64,000 nucleotides of DNA, taken from the NCBI GenBank assembly GCA_037200125.1, contig JBBCGS010000006.1, forward strand, positions 124,001 through 188,000. Direction: 5' to 3'. The notes beneath the pieces were generated by a model, which did no database searches, was not told the origin of the DNA, and was given only the letters and a program-made list of their open reading frames with translations. This DNA is from JADGHX01 sp037200125 (GTDB lineage: Bacteria > Pseudomonadota > Gammaproteobacteria > Steroidobacterales > Steroidobacteraceae). Both the position numbers and the translations under genes were made by a program. Positions 41,023 to 50,900 of this stretch are shown here, piece after piece (the stretch's first letter is position 1; each line of letters begins with the position of its first letter).

Positions 41023-43386
41023 TTAGCGCGCGATGAGCGGACGATGAGCAAACGCAATGCCATCGCGAGCCGCCACTAAGACTCGAATTCCGCACTGACG
41101 AGGTGGAAATTCGAGCGGCAACGTAAACTGGAACGGAAACTCTAGCATCGAGCCCTGTATTTCCCGCACGCGAACTTCTCTCCACGGCGTGAGGCCCGGC
41201 AATCCAGGAGTGTCGATGCGCGCGCTGACGAGCACCGTGCCGCTCACATCGCAACCCTCTAGTAGTCTAACCACTACAATTCCCGCGATCGAATCGCCGG
41301 CATATACCTCGTTCGGCGCTGAGATATTGATGGTCTCGTATGGCCCACCTCGAGGTAGATCTGCGACGGTTCCGCAACGTGGGCATATTTCCATTTGCCG
41401 CTCTGAGAAGTGTGTTGGGCTCCGCCCGGTCCATTGAACGGCGCTCGAGTCACAGTACCGACAGATGCCAGGAGAAGATGTGTGGAATGGATAGGCGTCG
41501 CCTAGAGTATTTGCGAGATACCAACCTTGTGGCAGAAGAGGCACTAGGATTCGCATAGCCTCTAGTGCGGCTTTGCTCGCCAGCTCCCTGTTTAATTGCT
41601 GACGCCTCTCGATTCCAGCAACTGTTCCGCCGTCATATCCCAAGGCGAATAACATCTGGGGCAAATAATGTGAACCCGCTTGAACGGCAGTTTCGAGTTC
41701 ACTCAGAATGGTTCCGTGCTGGCGCCCGACTCCGGCGTACTCCATTAGCTCCGCCCACCGCGACAATGCGGTTAGCGACGCCCTAAATTTTGACTCGATA
41801 TGGTCACGATTCACAAACGCGAACACCAACTCCCCTAGCGGCGCCGGGAATCTGAAAATAAACACTCGCAACATCTCCTTGGGACCTGAGTATTCGCTTG
41901 TTTGCACCTCCAACCTAAAGAACCAATTGAAGCTATCCCCTTGAAGCGGAGCAATCGCTTTAAGAGCCAAGCTGCCGGCTTTTGCCGCGCGAATCACTTC
42001 CGCGTTTGAGAAAATGACGCATACCATGCTGATGCAATCTGAAGTCTGAATCCTTACCTCTTCATCCAGATTCGCGTCAAAGCACTCGGCAAAATTGCCG
42101 ACCTCGGGAACGACAAAGTCCTCAGGATGACCAATGCTTACGAAAGTACAATCATCAAAATGCCCCAATTTCACGGTTGCATTTGCAATATTGGTTGCTT
42201 GTGAAAGCGTCATGCCGGACGCGAGGCTTGCCAAGAATGCCCTCGCGCTAATTCCGGAACTCTGGAACCGCGTGGCGCCAACATACGCCCTGCCCACACC
42301 CTCCAAGAATTCGAGCCCAAGATTGAAGTCGCGAGTCAAACTACTGCTTGCCAGGCGCAGACTGTTGCAAGAGGCTAAGAAAATCATCTCTGCCCGTACG
42401 CTACTTAGCTGCAAGGGATGAGGTCCCTGAAGGCAAGGCTTACCAAGTCCGCAGGCCAGAATGGCGCGACCCGCCTCAGGCACTGGACCGGAGTGCTCAC
42501 GACGGCCGCAGAGCCAGACCCCACTTCCCGTGTTCGAGCAAGCATCACGACCATGCCCCATGTGAGCGACGGCTGCCGCAGGGCGAATCAGAGCGTCGAT
42601 AATCTCGAACGCAGTGGTGCTCCGTCGATCGAACTCGCAGCCTGCTCCATTCCTGCGGAACTCGGTGATGACCCCCTGTTCGGGGAAACCGTTTATTGAG
42701 GCCATCCTGAGCTCGGCCTTGGACGCCATTCGCTCGGCCGGCGCGAGAACGGTTTTTGCCACAACCCATGAAAGAGCGGGGAGATCGCGCGCTGTCATGA
42801 TCGTGTATCGCGGCAAGAGGCTCCACTCACAACCTGTCGCAAGAGCTCTTTCAAACTCTTCCAGGAGACCGCCCAGGAGCCCGTCGTCAACCTGCTCGAG
42901 CGGCAGAACCAGCGTAACTGGACCGCATGACATTAGTTCCAAAGCAGCTGTGAGAAGCGAGTCGGCGCCTACGACACACAACTGCTCCTGAAGGGCTGAG
43001 GCAAGGACCAGAGCGGCATACCCTGACTCGCCGTCACTGGTTATTACAGTTCGGCGTGTACCACCGGGCACATCGCGAGCCAGCCGGCGAAGAACCTCGC
43101 CTTCGTTCGACCCCGATTTGTAGCCCGACAAGTCAGCTCGGACGGTCGAAACGTACATCTCGAACTTAATCGATACTCGTGGCTCGCCCTGACCGGCGGA
43201 TAAGAGACTCAGCCACGCGTCACCGCGATTCAATAGCGGAATATCAGTCGGGATTCGATGGAGGTCGCTACAGACGCGAACGTACTCCTCCCTGCTTTCG
43301 CACTCTATCACCCTGACCATACGTTCCCTTGGCGCAGATGACGCCTTCCGTGGCTCCAGATCTAGTAATGTCGCGATCCATCCCAA
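41023..43386 (-). CDS. caspase/CHAT-like cysteine protease with zinc ribbon and C-terminal beta domain
   Basis: 787 residues, no signal peptide. In the middle (about 255-440) a caspase-fold His-Cys pair is visible: His in AVAHMGHGRD and Cys in MIFLASCNSLRL. CHAT-like trailing motifs follow (GLEFLEGVGRAYVGATRFQS, SGMTLSQATNIANATVKLGH). The N-terminal about 250 residues are unassigned. Near 680 there is a zinc ribbon (CRYCDSSAVQW and ICPRCGTVADL), and the C-terminus looks like a beta-sandwich (YAGDSIAGIVVVRLLEGCDV; EFPFQFTLPLEFPPRQCGIR). By family knowledge such proteases cut after defined residues and are often self-activated. The MacB permease follows by 71 bp. Its target may be the Arg-containing junctions of the repeat protein at 46570 (inference). 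Confidence 0.78.
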   Translation of the reverse strand: MGWIATLLDLEPRKASSAPRERMVRVIECESREEYVRVCSDLHRIPTDIPLLNRGDAWLSLLSAGQGEPRVSIKFEMYVSTVRADLSGYKSGSNEGEVLRRLARDVPGGTRRTVITSDGESGYAALVLASALQEQLCVVGADSLLTAALELMSCGPVTLVLPLEQVDDGLLGGLLEEFERALATGCEWSLLPRYTIMTARDLPALSWVVAKTVLAPAERMASKAELRMASINGFPEQGVITEFRRNGAGCEFDRRSTTAFEIIDALIRPAAAVAHMGHGRDACSNTGSGVWLCGRREHSGPVPEAGRAILACGLGKPCLQGPHPLQLSSVRAEMIFLASCNSLRLASSSLTRDFNLGLEFLEGVGRAYVGATRFQSSGISARAFLASLASGMTLSQATNIANATVKLGHFDDCTFVSIGHPEDFVVPEVGNFAECFDANLDEEVRIQTSDCISMVCVIFSNAEVIRAAKAGSLALKAIAPLQGDSFNWFFRLEVQTSEYSGPKEMLRVFIFRFPAPLGELVFAFVNRDHIESKFRASLTALSRWAELMEYAGVGRQHGTILSELETAVQAGSHYLPQMLFALGYDGGTVAGIERRQQLNRELASKAALEAMRILVPLLPQGWYLANTLGDAYPFHTSSPGICRYCDSSAVQWTGRSPTHFSERQMEICPRCGTVADLPRGGPYETINISAPNEVYAGDSIAGIVVVRLLEGCDVSGTVLVSARIDTPGLPGLTPWREVRVREIQGSMLEFPFQFTLPLEFPPRQCGIRVLVAARDGIAFAHRPLIAR

Positions 43387-43885
43387 CCAACGATCGAGAT
43401 CGTTGCCGCAATCTCATCGGGAGATACTACCGCTGCGCTCCGCGAAGCATTTTCAACAGCGATTGCCAAACAGTGACGCCTCGATGCCGTGCAGAGATGA
43501 ACGAACAACTTCGGCCTTATGCTACGCCCTCCGGCGCGCAGTCCCATCGTCGATCAATGTTCGCGGAGTTACCCGGGCATCATGTGATGCCCGATTTTGT
43601 CCTGCAAAAGCACACCCATGCGGACCAACGTGTGCTGCGAAAGAGCGCTTTCGAATGAAGATGAGGAGGAATCATGTCGATGGTTTGAATACAGGGTTTC
43701 CAAGTTTTACAGCAGCGTGAGTCTTGACTCGTCGAACTTGGAACCCAGGACTGGTACTCCAAACCTCCAAGCCACAAGTATCGAAATTCAGGTGCCCGCT
43801 ACAACGGCAAACGAGCCCATTGTCCCGGCACCTCACTCGGGGATAATGGCGCTCCGACTGCGTTCAACCCCGCTTTCCCCGCGAC
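43387..43885. other. 499-bp gap, no gene seen
   Basis: This lies between two minus-strand genes (S9 hydrolase upstream, caspase-like protease downstream). Only short unsupported frames occur. It should contain the promoter of the protease/permease pair, but no box or hairpin stands out. Confidence 0.5.
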
Positions 43886-46201
43886 CTACTCGGCCTTCCG
43901 CTGCTCCTTGAGCACGCGGAGTGCGCGCCAGCGCACATATTGATCCGCCTTATCAGGAGCCGGATCCTCTTGACCCTGCACCCAGAACGACAACCAATCA
44001 AGACTAAGCTCCTGACTCACGAATCGCTCACGCGGCATCTCAAGGGTATGCGATCCTTTCGCGAAGGCCCAATATTCCATCGGAACCCCGTTCATCGCAA
44101 ACGCACCTATCGTTTCCAGCGCGTAAGGGATCGCTTGTTCGTTATGTACCGTAAAAAGAGTCGCCGCCTTTACGCGATGCACGTTGAAACTGGGATCATG
44201 CTCCAACCACGACGCTCTATCATTCCAGAATGTACCCCCGTACATGGTGAACAGGCTTTCGTTAATCGCACGGATTGTCATCAGATAGCCCAGCGTGCCG
44301 GGGAATCCGTCATCAATGATGGCGGCGACTGGAGCATAGTGGCCGGGATGGGTTATCGCATAGTGGGTCTCATACCCGCCTCTTGAGAACCCGATCAGTC
44401 CTACCTTATCGGGATCGACAATTCCTTCCTTTGCAAGCGCCTCTATTGAGGACTCCACGACAACGGTGAAGTCCGTTAGTTCACGAAGCTTGCCCAGCTT
44501 GCGCATGTCCTCACCCGGAATGGTTACATTCAGCACCGCGAATCCGCGCGCGACCAACGACTGCGCCGCATAGGCGTGCGTCGACGGCCCATCGGGAAGA
44601 AACTTATCTGGGAAGTCCCGGTATGCCTGGATCACCAAAGGGAATGGTTGAGTAAAAGGCGCTCTCGGCAAGAGTAGACCACCCGTAATCGACTCTCCGT
44701 TCGGACTCGTCCAAGTGAATGATGCGCGTCGGGCCCACCAAAGGCCTTCGAGCGCCGCATCTGGTTTACTCAACGCAACCTCACTACGCCCATCAGACGC
44801 AATCATCACTGGCGGCTCATTCGCGCCTTGCTGCAGCCTCACTGCAAGTCCGAATCGCAAAGGCGTCGGCTTGTTTGATTTAGCCTCCGGTAGCTTTATG
44901 TCCGCCGACACGGCACGCCCAATCCATCGATCGCCCTTTAATGAATAAAGAGTTCCTGGCGCGGGGCGACCGCTAGCTTCATGCCTGACCAATAGCTCCA
45001 CGCCCTCCTTCAACCATCCAACGCTAGACACTCGACGCGTCAACCGCGCCGCGGCGCCCGAACTCTGGAGGGGCTCAAGCGCCATCCACTGTCCGTTGTT
45101 CGTGTTGTAGCCAACGATGTAAGCCATTTTCAAGTGTTCGTCGTTGGCCTCCGCAGAAAGCGGGAGTGCTGAATTTACCAAAACCACGTGCACGCCATCG
45201 CGCGCCCAAAGCGCATCCGCACGAACTGTTCTAGAGAGTTCAAGTCCTACTTGAGTCGCCATCCCGGCGGGAGCGTCGAAAACCTCTTTCGTTGATCCAC
45301 GCTCAGCATCGATTAAAACGAATCGTGTTGTCGGCGTCTTATCCACCTTTCCGGCCACCCAAGTTGACAGCCCGTCGTACATCTTCCACCTGCTAGGAAT
45401 TTCTCTAGCAGCCCGCACCGAGACGGCTCGACGCCCGTCAGAGGTGAACGAAGGTGAGAACGGGAACATGTACTCCGTACCTTTTATCTCCCATGCTGGA
45501 CCGGAGCGATAGGACACGAACGTCGCGTTACGTTTGAGCCGAGTGTCGACAAACAAAGTCTCCGCCACCCTCGTTTGCGAGATCCACTGTGCGGGATATT
45601 TCGTAGCTCCGGGCTCCTCTCGCGGCACAAGCCCATCTGCAATAACGGTCTCACCGACGATGTCCGCGTGTTGCAGACCGTATGGGAGATCCGTCAGTGC
45701 TTTCAACTCACCCGAGACTACATTCAGTCGATAGATCTGGCGTAGCCCCTTCTCGCTTACACCTCTGAACCTGATGGACTCGCTATCCGTCTCCCATGAA
45801 GCCTCGCCAAACTCCGCACCGTTGTGGTCACTCGACCGCCTTGTAATCGTCCGCAAAGGACGCGGACTCTCGTGCGGTGTTGTGCCGACTAACGAGTTCT
45901 TGACATCAGCAGCCGAAAATATAGCTAATTCAAATACATTGCAGTCGCACGACAAATCTCCGCGATACGTGGTGAAAAAGAACTTCGAACCATCTGGAGC
46001 AATCGAGACGGCCTCAGTCTCGAAGTATCTTAGAGCCACGGAATCTTGAGAGGTCCACCGGCGACCCTCTCGCGGTGTAGTCAAATTGAGTGACGCAGAA
46101 TTTTTTTCGATACCTTCAGGATAAGCAACACTCGGGAAAACAAGAACGATGGCGGCCTTCACATACATCGCGGCAAGCAAAATCCTTTGAACCTGCTTCA
46201 C
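43886..46201 (-). CDS. S9 prolyl-oligopeptidase-family hydrolase resembling lasso peptide isopeptidases
   Basis: 771 residues from GTG 46201. The signal peptide (ILLAAMYVKAAIVLVFPSVA) predicts export. A beta-propeller part follows (SIAPDGSKFFFTTYRGDL, SWETDSESIRFRGVSEKG). The C-terminal alpha/beta-hydrolase has nucleophile GFSRGGYETHY, and the His in AKGSHTLEMPRERF. The general plan (TSQDSVALRYFETEAVSIAP near the start, the ERF and QYVRWRAL end) recalls AtxE-type isopeptidases, which open the lasso isopeptide bond after import. Those usually sit in lasso clusters beside a TonB receptor; here the neighbours are the repeat gene and a receptor. An ordinary dipeptidyl peptidase is the alternative. 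Confidence 0.78.
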   Translation of the reverse strand: MKQVQRILLAAMYVKAAIVLVFPSVAYPEGIEKNSASLNLTTPREGRRWTSQDSVALRYFETEAVSIAPDGSKFFFTTYRGDLSCDCNVFELAIFSAADVKNSLVGTTPHESPRPLRTITRRSSDHNGAEFGEASWETDSESIRFRGVSEKGLRQIYRLNVVSGELKALTDLPYGLQHADIVGETVIADGLVPREEPGATKYPAQWISQTRVAETLFVDTRLKRNATFVSYRSGPAWEIKGTEYMFPFSPSFTSDGRRAVSVRAAREIPSRWKMYDGLSTWVAGKVDKTPTTRFVLIDAERGSTKEVFDAPAGMATQVGLELSRTVRADALWARDGVHVVLVNSALPLSAEANDEHLKMAYIVGYNTNNGQWMALEPLQSSGAAARLTRRVSSVGWLKEGVELLVRHEASGRPAPGTLYSLKGDRWIGRAVSADIKLPEAKSNKPTPLRFGLAVRLQQGANEPPVMIASDGRSEVALSKPDAALEGLWWARRASFTWTSPNGESITGGLLLPRAPFTQPFPLVIQAYRDFPDKFLPDGPSTHAYAAQSLVARGFAVLNVTIPGEDMRKLGKLRELTDFTVVVESSIEALAKEGIVDPDKVGLIGFSRGGYETHYAITHPGHYAPVAAIIDDGFPGTLGYLMTIRAINESLFTMYGGTFWNDRASWLEHDPSFNVHRVKAATLFTVHNEQAIPYALETIGAFAMNGVPMEYWAFAKGSHTLEMPRERFVSQELSLDWLSFWVQGQEDPAPDKADQYVRWRALRVLKEQRKAE

Positions 46202-46569
46202 TGCATATACCTCTCATCTCTTTACTGAATACACTCTAGCGCCCCTAACGGAATTTCTAGTCTACTCCGGCATATCGACTGAGCTAGCCTGCCATCAGGT
46301 CTCCCAATCCGATAATCCCATCACGGTTCTCGCGAAGCTTCGTGGGCATACGCCCTCTTAAAATAGCCAATGTCACTGACGCCTCCCATTTGCTTTTGGT
46401 CTTGAATACTAGGCTTAATTTCGTATCGCACGTATCGATCTCAGAATCTGAACTCGCCTCAGTCGGTCAACGTGCGCCGATTCTGGATTGCTTCACGGAT
46501 GCTTCCCACCTACGCTGAGTTCGCTGTCAACGAGACGGCCATCCCGTTACTTTAGACATGGAGAAAGTC
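46202..46569. promoter_or_regulatory. divergent promoter region between S9 hydrolase and repeat gene
   Basis: 368 bp, relatively AT-rich. It holds the promoters for the S9 gene (-) and the repeat gene (+). AGGTATAT lies near the S9 start, and GGAGA lies just before the repeat gene ATG at 46570. No other gene seen. Confidence 0.5.
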
Positions 46570-47676
46570 ATGAGCGGAATCTCGCCAAGAGTCACGAACA
46601 ACCCAAACCTGTCGGACGGACACGCTATCAGCGCGACGGAGTTCTGCACCAACGACACGAGCGGCGTGCAGAGCGAGCCCTGCCGGCAAGTGAGCGGCGG
46701 TCTCTCGCCCAGGTCAACGAACAACATCAACCTGAACGACGGATTTGCCCTCAGCGCAACGGAGTTCTGTACCAACGATGCGAGCGGCGCGCAGAGCGAG
46801 TCCTGCCGGCAACTGAGCAGCGGCCTCTCGCCCAGGGTGACGAATAACATCAATATCAACGACGGATTTGCGCTCAGCGCAACGGAGTTTTGCACCAACG
46901 ACACGAGTGGCGTGCAGAGCGAGCCCTGCCGGCAATTGAGCGGTGGCCTCTCGCCCAAGGTAACGAACAACATCAACCTGAACGACGGGTTTGCCCTCAG
47001 CGCAACGGAGTACTGCACCAACGATACGAGCGGCGCGCAGAGCGAGGCCTGCCGGCAACTGAGCAGCGGCCTCTCGCCCAGGGTGACGAATAACATCAAC
47101 ATCAACGACGGATTTGCCCTCAGTGCAACGGAGTTTTGCACCAACGACACGAGTGGCGTGCAGAGCGAGCCCTGCCGGCAATTGAGCGGTGGCCTCTCGC
47201 CCAAGGTAACGAACAACGTCAACCTGAACGACGGGTTTGCCCTCAGCGCAACGGAGTACTGCACCAACGATACGAGCGGCGCGCAGAGCGAGGCCTGCCG
47301 GCAATTGAGCAGCGGCCTCTCGCCCAGGGTGACGAATAACATCAATATCAACGACGGATTCGCCCTCAGCGCAACGGAGTTCTGCACCAACGACACGAGC
47401 GGCGTACAGAACGAAGATTGCCGACGGATAAGCGCCGGCGTTTCGCCCAAAGTAACGAACAACATAAACCTGCACGACGGGGTGGCCCTCAGCGAAACGT
47501 TGTTCTGCACGAACGACCCGAGTGGCGTGCAAAGCGAGGCCTGCCGGCAACTGAGCGGCGGCCTCTCGCCCCGGGTGACGAATAACATCAACATCAACGA
47601 CGGATTCGCCCTCAGCTCGACGCAGTTCTGCACCAACGACACAAGCGGCGCGCAGAGCGAAGATTGCCGACGGATA
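46570..47676 (+). repeat. nine direct repeats of 123 bp
   Basis: Period exactly 123 bp (41 codons). Units 3 and 5 and units 4 and 6 are almost identical at base level, giving a 246-bp higher-order period. Units 1, 8 and 9 are the most diverged. This indicates recent expansion by unequal crossing-over or slippage in the middle. Because the period is a multiple of three, long antisense frames also stay open here. Confidence 0.97.
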
Positions 47677-47691
47677 AGCGCCGGCGTTTGA
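46570..47691 (+). CDS. nine-fold 41-residue Cys-containing repeat protein (candidate multi-core peptide precursor)
   Basis: 373 residues from ATG 46570, which has GGAGAAAG upstream; the ATG at 46558 overlaps that site. The protein is nine units of 41 residues plus SAGV, with no leader or signal peptide. A typical unit: SGGLSPRVTNNININDG, then FALSATEFCTNDTSG, then VQSEPCRQL. Every unit has two Cys 12 residues apart, an invariant TNN and CTND, and basic residues only at S-P-R/K and C-R-Q/R. Units alternate between an SSG...VQ and an SGG...AQ type. Codons are strongly GC3-biased on this strand. Basic residues flanking the Cys segment would allow excision of equal peptides. I do not recognise the family. 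A structural or binding repeat protein is the alternative. Confidence 0.85.
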   Translation: MSGISPRVTNNPNLSDGHAISATEFCTNDTSGVQSEPCRQVSGGLSPRSTNNINLNDGFALSATEFCTNDASGAQSESCRQLSSGLSPRVTNNININDGFALSATEFCTNDTSGVQSEPCRQLSGGLSPKVTNNINLNDGFALSATEYCTNDTSGAQSEACRQLSSGLSPRVTNNININDGFALSATEFCTNDTSGVQSEPCRQLSGGLSPKVTNNVNLNDGFALSATEYCTNDTSGAQSEACRQLSSGLSPRVTNNININDGFALSATEFCTNDTSGVQNEDCRRISAGVSPKVTNNINLHDGVALSETLFCTNDPSGVQSEACRQLSGGLSPRVTNNININDGFALSSTQFCTNDTSGAQSEDCRRISAGV

Positions 47692-47842
47692 CGCGAGTGA
47701 GCGGTGGCAATGCTTGGAGTTAACGGCATTGGTTGGACCAGTGAAGGCTGGATCCGCGTTCAACAGTCACGATCGAACTGACCGAGTGCGCATTGATCGA
47801 CGTTCTGTCGCGAAGCAGGGATGAACCGAATTGCGGCAGCAC

Positions 47843-47876
47843 CTGGTTGTGAGGCGAGTATTCGCCTCACAACCAG
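47843..47876. terminator. 15-bp perfect hairpin between convergent genes
   Basis: CTGGTTGTGAGGCGA (47843-47857) pairs with TCGCCTCACAACCAG (47862-47876) around a GTAT loop. It lies between the end of the repeat gene (+) and the end of the receptor gene (-), so it probably serves as a two-way terminator. It lacks a clear T-run. Confidence 0.65.
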
Positions 47877-47932
47877 CTAACCGTTTCGAGACTCTGCCCG
47901 CGTTTGCCTAGACAGACGACTCGTCAAGGCGA

Positions 47933-50900
47933 TCAAAACTTCTTATTGAGAGACAATCTATAGCTCCTTAGTCGGGGATCGCCGAGTGGACTGTAGAAAT
48001 ACGGTCGGTTATAGGCGTCAAACGGCGGCGCCGAGTTGAAGACGTTGTTAACGCCAACTTGCAGAGTCAGATCTGACAACATCTTTTCGCCGAGCGCCGG
48101 AGCCGCCTCAAGACTTCTGAACTCGTAACTAAGGAAGATGTCGTGATACGTCTGCGATGGAATTGAAGCACCGCCCTGTGCGGCGACCACCGGCGCCTTG
48201 AAATCCGGATTCCGAAGCGCGAGAGGACTGCCCGCTGAGTAAGCCTGCCTGTAGCTTGAGTAGTAACTAGCCGTCCATGCCGCAGTCCAACCCCTCTGGC
48301 TCCATTCAAGCGAAGCATTCGACTTGATCTTGATTTCGCCCCCGTCATTCGGGAAGCCCGCGTATTCCAAGAACGGAGAATCAACGGCAAACTGTCGAAG
48401 ATCCTTGTCTATAACTGTCCCCGCCAATCGAAAACCGAGTGTTCCGATCGGGGTCACCTTTCTGTAGCTCGACTTGAGATCCCAACCACCGGTTCTGTAC
48501 TCAGATGCGTTCAGGTAGCTTAAATCCACCTTTGTGATCAGACTAGACACCGGATCTCGTGTGACGCGACTCGAGAGTGTCGAGTCACCAACCACTTGCT
48601 GAAGCGTGGGCGACGTAATGTAGTCTGGCTGGACAATCCGATAATGTTCTAAGTTGATTCGCAGACCTTCGAGACCCATCTGGCGGGGTTCCCAGATAAT
48701 ACCAAAGCTCCAACTCCTTGACGTTTGTGGACGAATATTTGGATTTCCACCTCCAGTGAAGTCCACAAGATAGCTAAGGCCTGTGCTTGGATCGGTGATC
48801 GTCTGACAAGGTGCGCCACAAATGGGCGTTGGATTTGCCAAAAGCTGCGTTGGTGTTGGGGGAAGAAAAGCGGTTGCATACGATGCTCGAAAGGCGATAT
48901 CACGAACGGGGGCATATTTCAGCCCGACGGTTGGGTTTGTGGAGCTGTACCGTACTGTTTCGCGAACCCCTTTTGGGGGATTCGACGCTTGGCTGCTGAT
49001 CGGAGAAAAATACTCATATGCGGTGCCGTTATAGACCGTATACCGCTCGCTTCGACCGGCGACTTGAAGATCAAGCTCGCGCACCGCCGAAACTTGATTC
49101 CGCGCACTTACTAACGGCAACAGTGCTTCCAAGTACAGGCTTTCCGTTGATTGCGACCGACCAAAGTAAACCGCATCAATTCGGTTCTCTGGCGTCAACG
49201 GATAGTCTTGCACTGCGCGCGCGTCACCATTCCCTTCTTTGCGATGACCTAGGCCTACGGTCAGTGTTATCGCACCGCCTGGAGCTGACCCGATCTCCCC
49301 TGATGCCCGAAGACTCACATCATTCAGCGTCGAGTCGCCTGCGTAGGATTGCGGCGCGAGAAACACGCCGAGATTGAGCGGCGCGCTCGCGGTGTCGACA
49401 AACGGATTAATCGTGCCGACGGCCAAAGCGGCGTTCAACGCGGTGACATCGGTACCAACTGATGTAAATCGAAACGAATTTTTCGACCATGTGTAGTCGA
49501 GCTCTGAGGTCCATCCGAATACAAGCGGCACCAGAATCCCGGCAGTCGCAGACTTCGTAGCACTACGAGTAGACTGCGTCGCTTCTTCGATGGAAGGGAT
49601 CGTGATAGTTACACTTTGCCGAAATGGATTTATCGGCGAGCTTGCGGGAACCTGATACAGACTGTCTGGAATTGGATTATAGGTAGCGGTACCCTCGTTG
49701 ACATTGATCGAAAACTCAGCAAAAAGTTGAATGTCTTTGAAAAGCGGCTGGCGCAACGTAGTAAAGATAGACTTTGTTCGAGGAGCGGTTCCAAACGGAT
49801 TATGCAATCCGTATGCGCCGGTCCCAAGTGAAAGGTCCAAATTATACTTTCCCGAATTGACCAATAAACCGTCCGCGACATTGTTTCCAGCTCCGCGAGA
49901 AACCGAAGTGATGGGTGAGCCGATTGAGCGCCCGTCCCTGAGCACAAGATTTGGCGTCGTAATGCAACCAGAGAATCCTGCGGGTCCTAAAGAACAAGCC
50001 GGGAAGCGACTGAAGTCGAACGCCGGACTGCTAGAGATATTTGTGACTGCGCCGGAAAAGGGAGCTCCCGCCGCGTAAAGATAGGACGGACCATTCGTTA
50101 GGATGGCTGACTTGCCATCATTAAGGAGCTTTTCTCGGTCTCCGAGTGAAAGCTGGCCTGCCTCGGAGAACTGTCCACCAACAAAAACTTGGGTTCCGGC
50201 TTGATCAAGACCAAACCCATAACTCCCGTTTACCGTTCTGACAGGAGCGCTTCCATTGAACGTATTGTCGTATGACAGGCTGAAATCGCCGCTGTCAAAA
50301 CGCCGCTTAAGGACGATGTTGACGACTCCGCCCAGCGCCGCGCCGCCATAGATTGCGCTAGCGCTAGAGGGCAGCACTTCAATTCGCTCGATCGCTGAGA
50401 GCGGAATTCCATTTATATCTGGCTGAGTGCCACTGGAATTTAGAAACTGACTGATGTTCACGCTCGCAGAACGACGGCCGTCAACAAGTATCAGCGTCTC
50501 CCCGGCGCTGAGCCCCCGCAAATTTATGGAACTGACCGTGCCGTTTGATGACCCGTACGCCTGGGCGTTCGTCTTGACCGCAGCATTCATCGTCAGCTGC
50601 CGTTTCAGAAAATCCTCAGTTGTTGCAGCTCCGGATTGTTCGATCTGCCGCGAGCCTAAGATCGTGTAAGGCTGAACATCGTCTTCCGTGCGCACCACGT
50701 CCACATTCATGGTGCGCGAGCCCTTCACCAAAATCTCCGGGATGCCACGCTTGGAGTTCGCGGCTTTATCTGTAGCGCCTACCGGGCCTGTGGGTTCATC
50801 GGAACGCGCAACGGCCTCCTCCGAAGCGCTCTCACCGTCCACGCCGAAACGCCGATACGCGCTGGCACTCCGTGCGGACGAATCTGAAACTAAACTACTT

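Noticed and set aside
46570..47676. CRISPR array
   Set aside because: Repeats of 123 bp without spacers, part of one coding frame.
46527..47763. Two long antisense frames (400 and 349 residues) across the repeat gene
   Set aside because: The 123-bp period keeps any stop-free frame open. Only the + frame has a ribosome-binding site, GC3-biased codons and protein-like composition.
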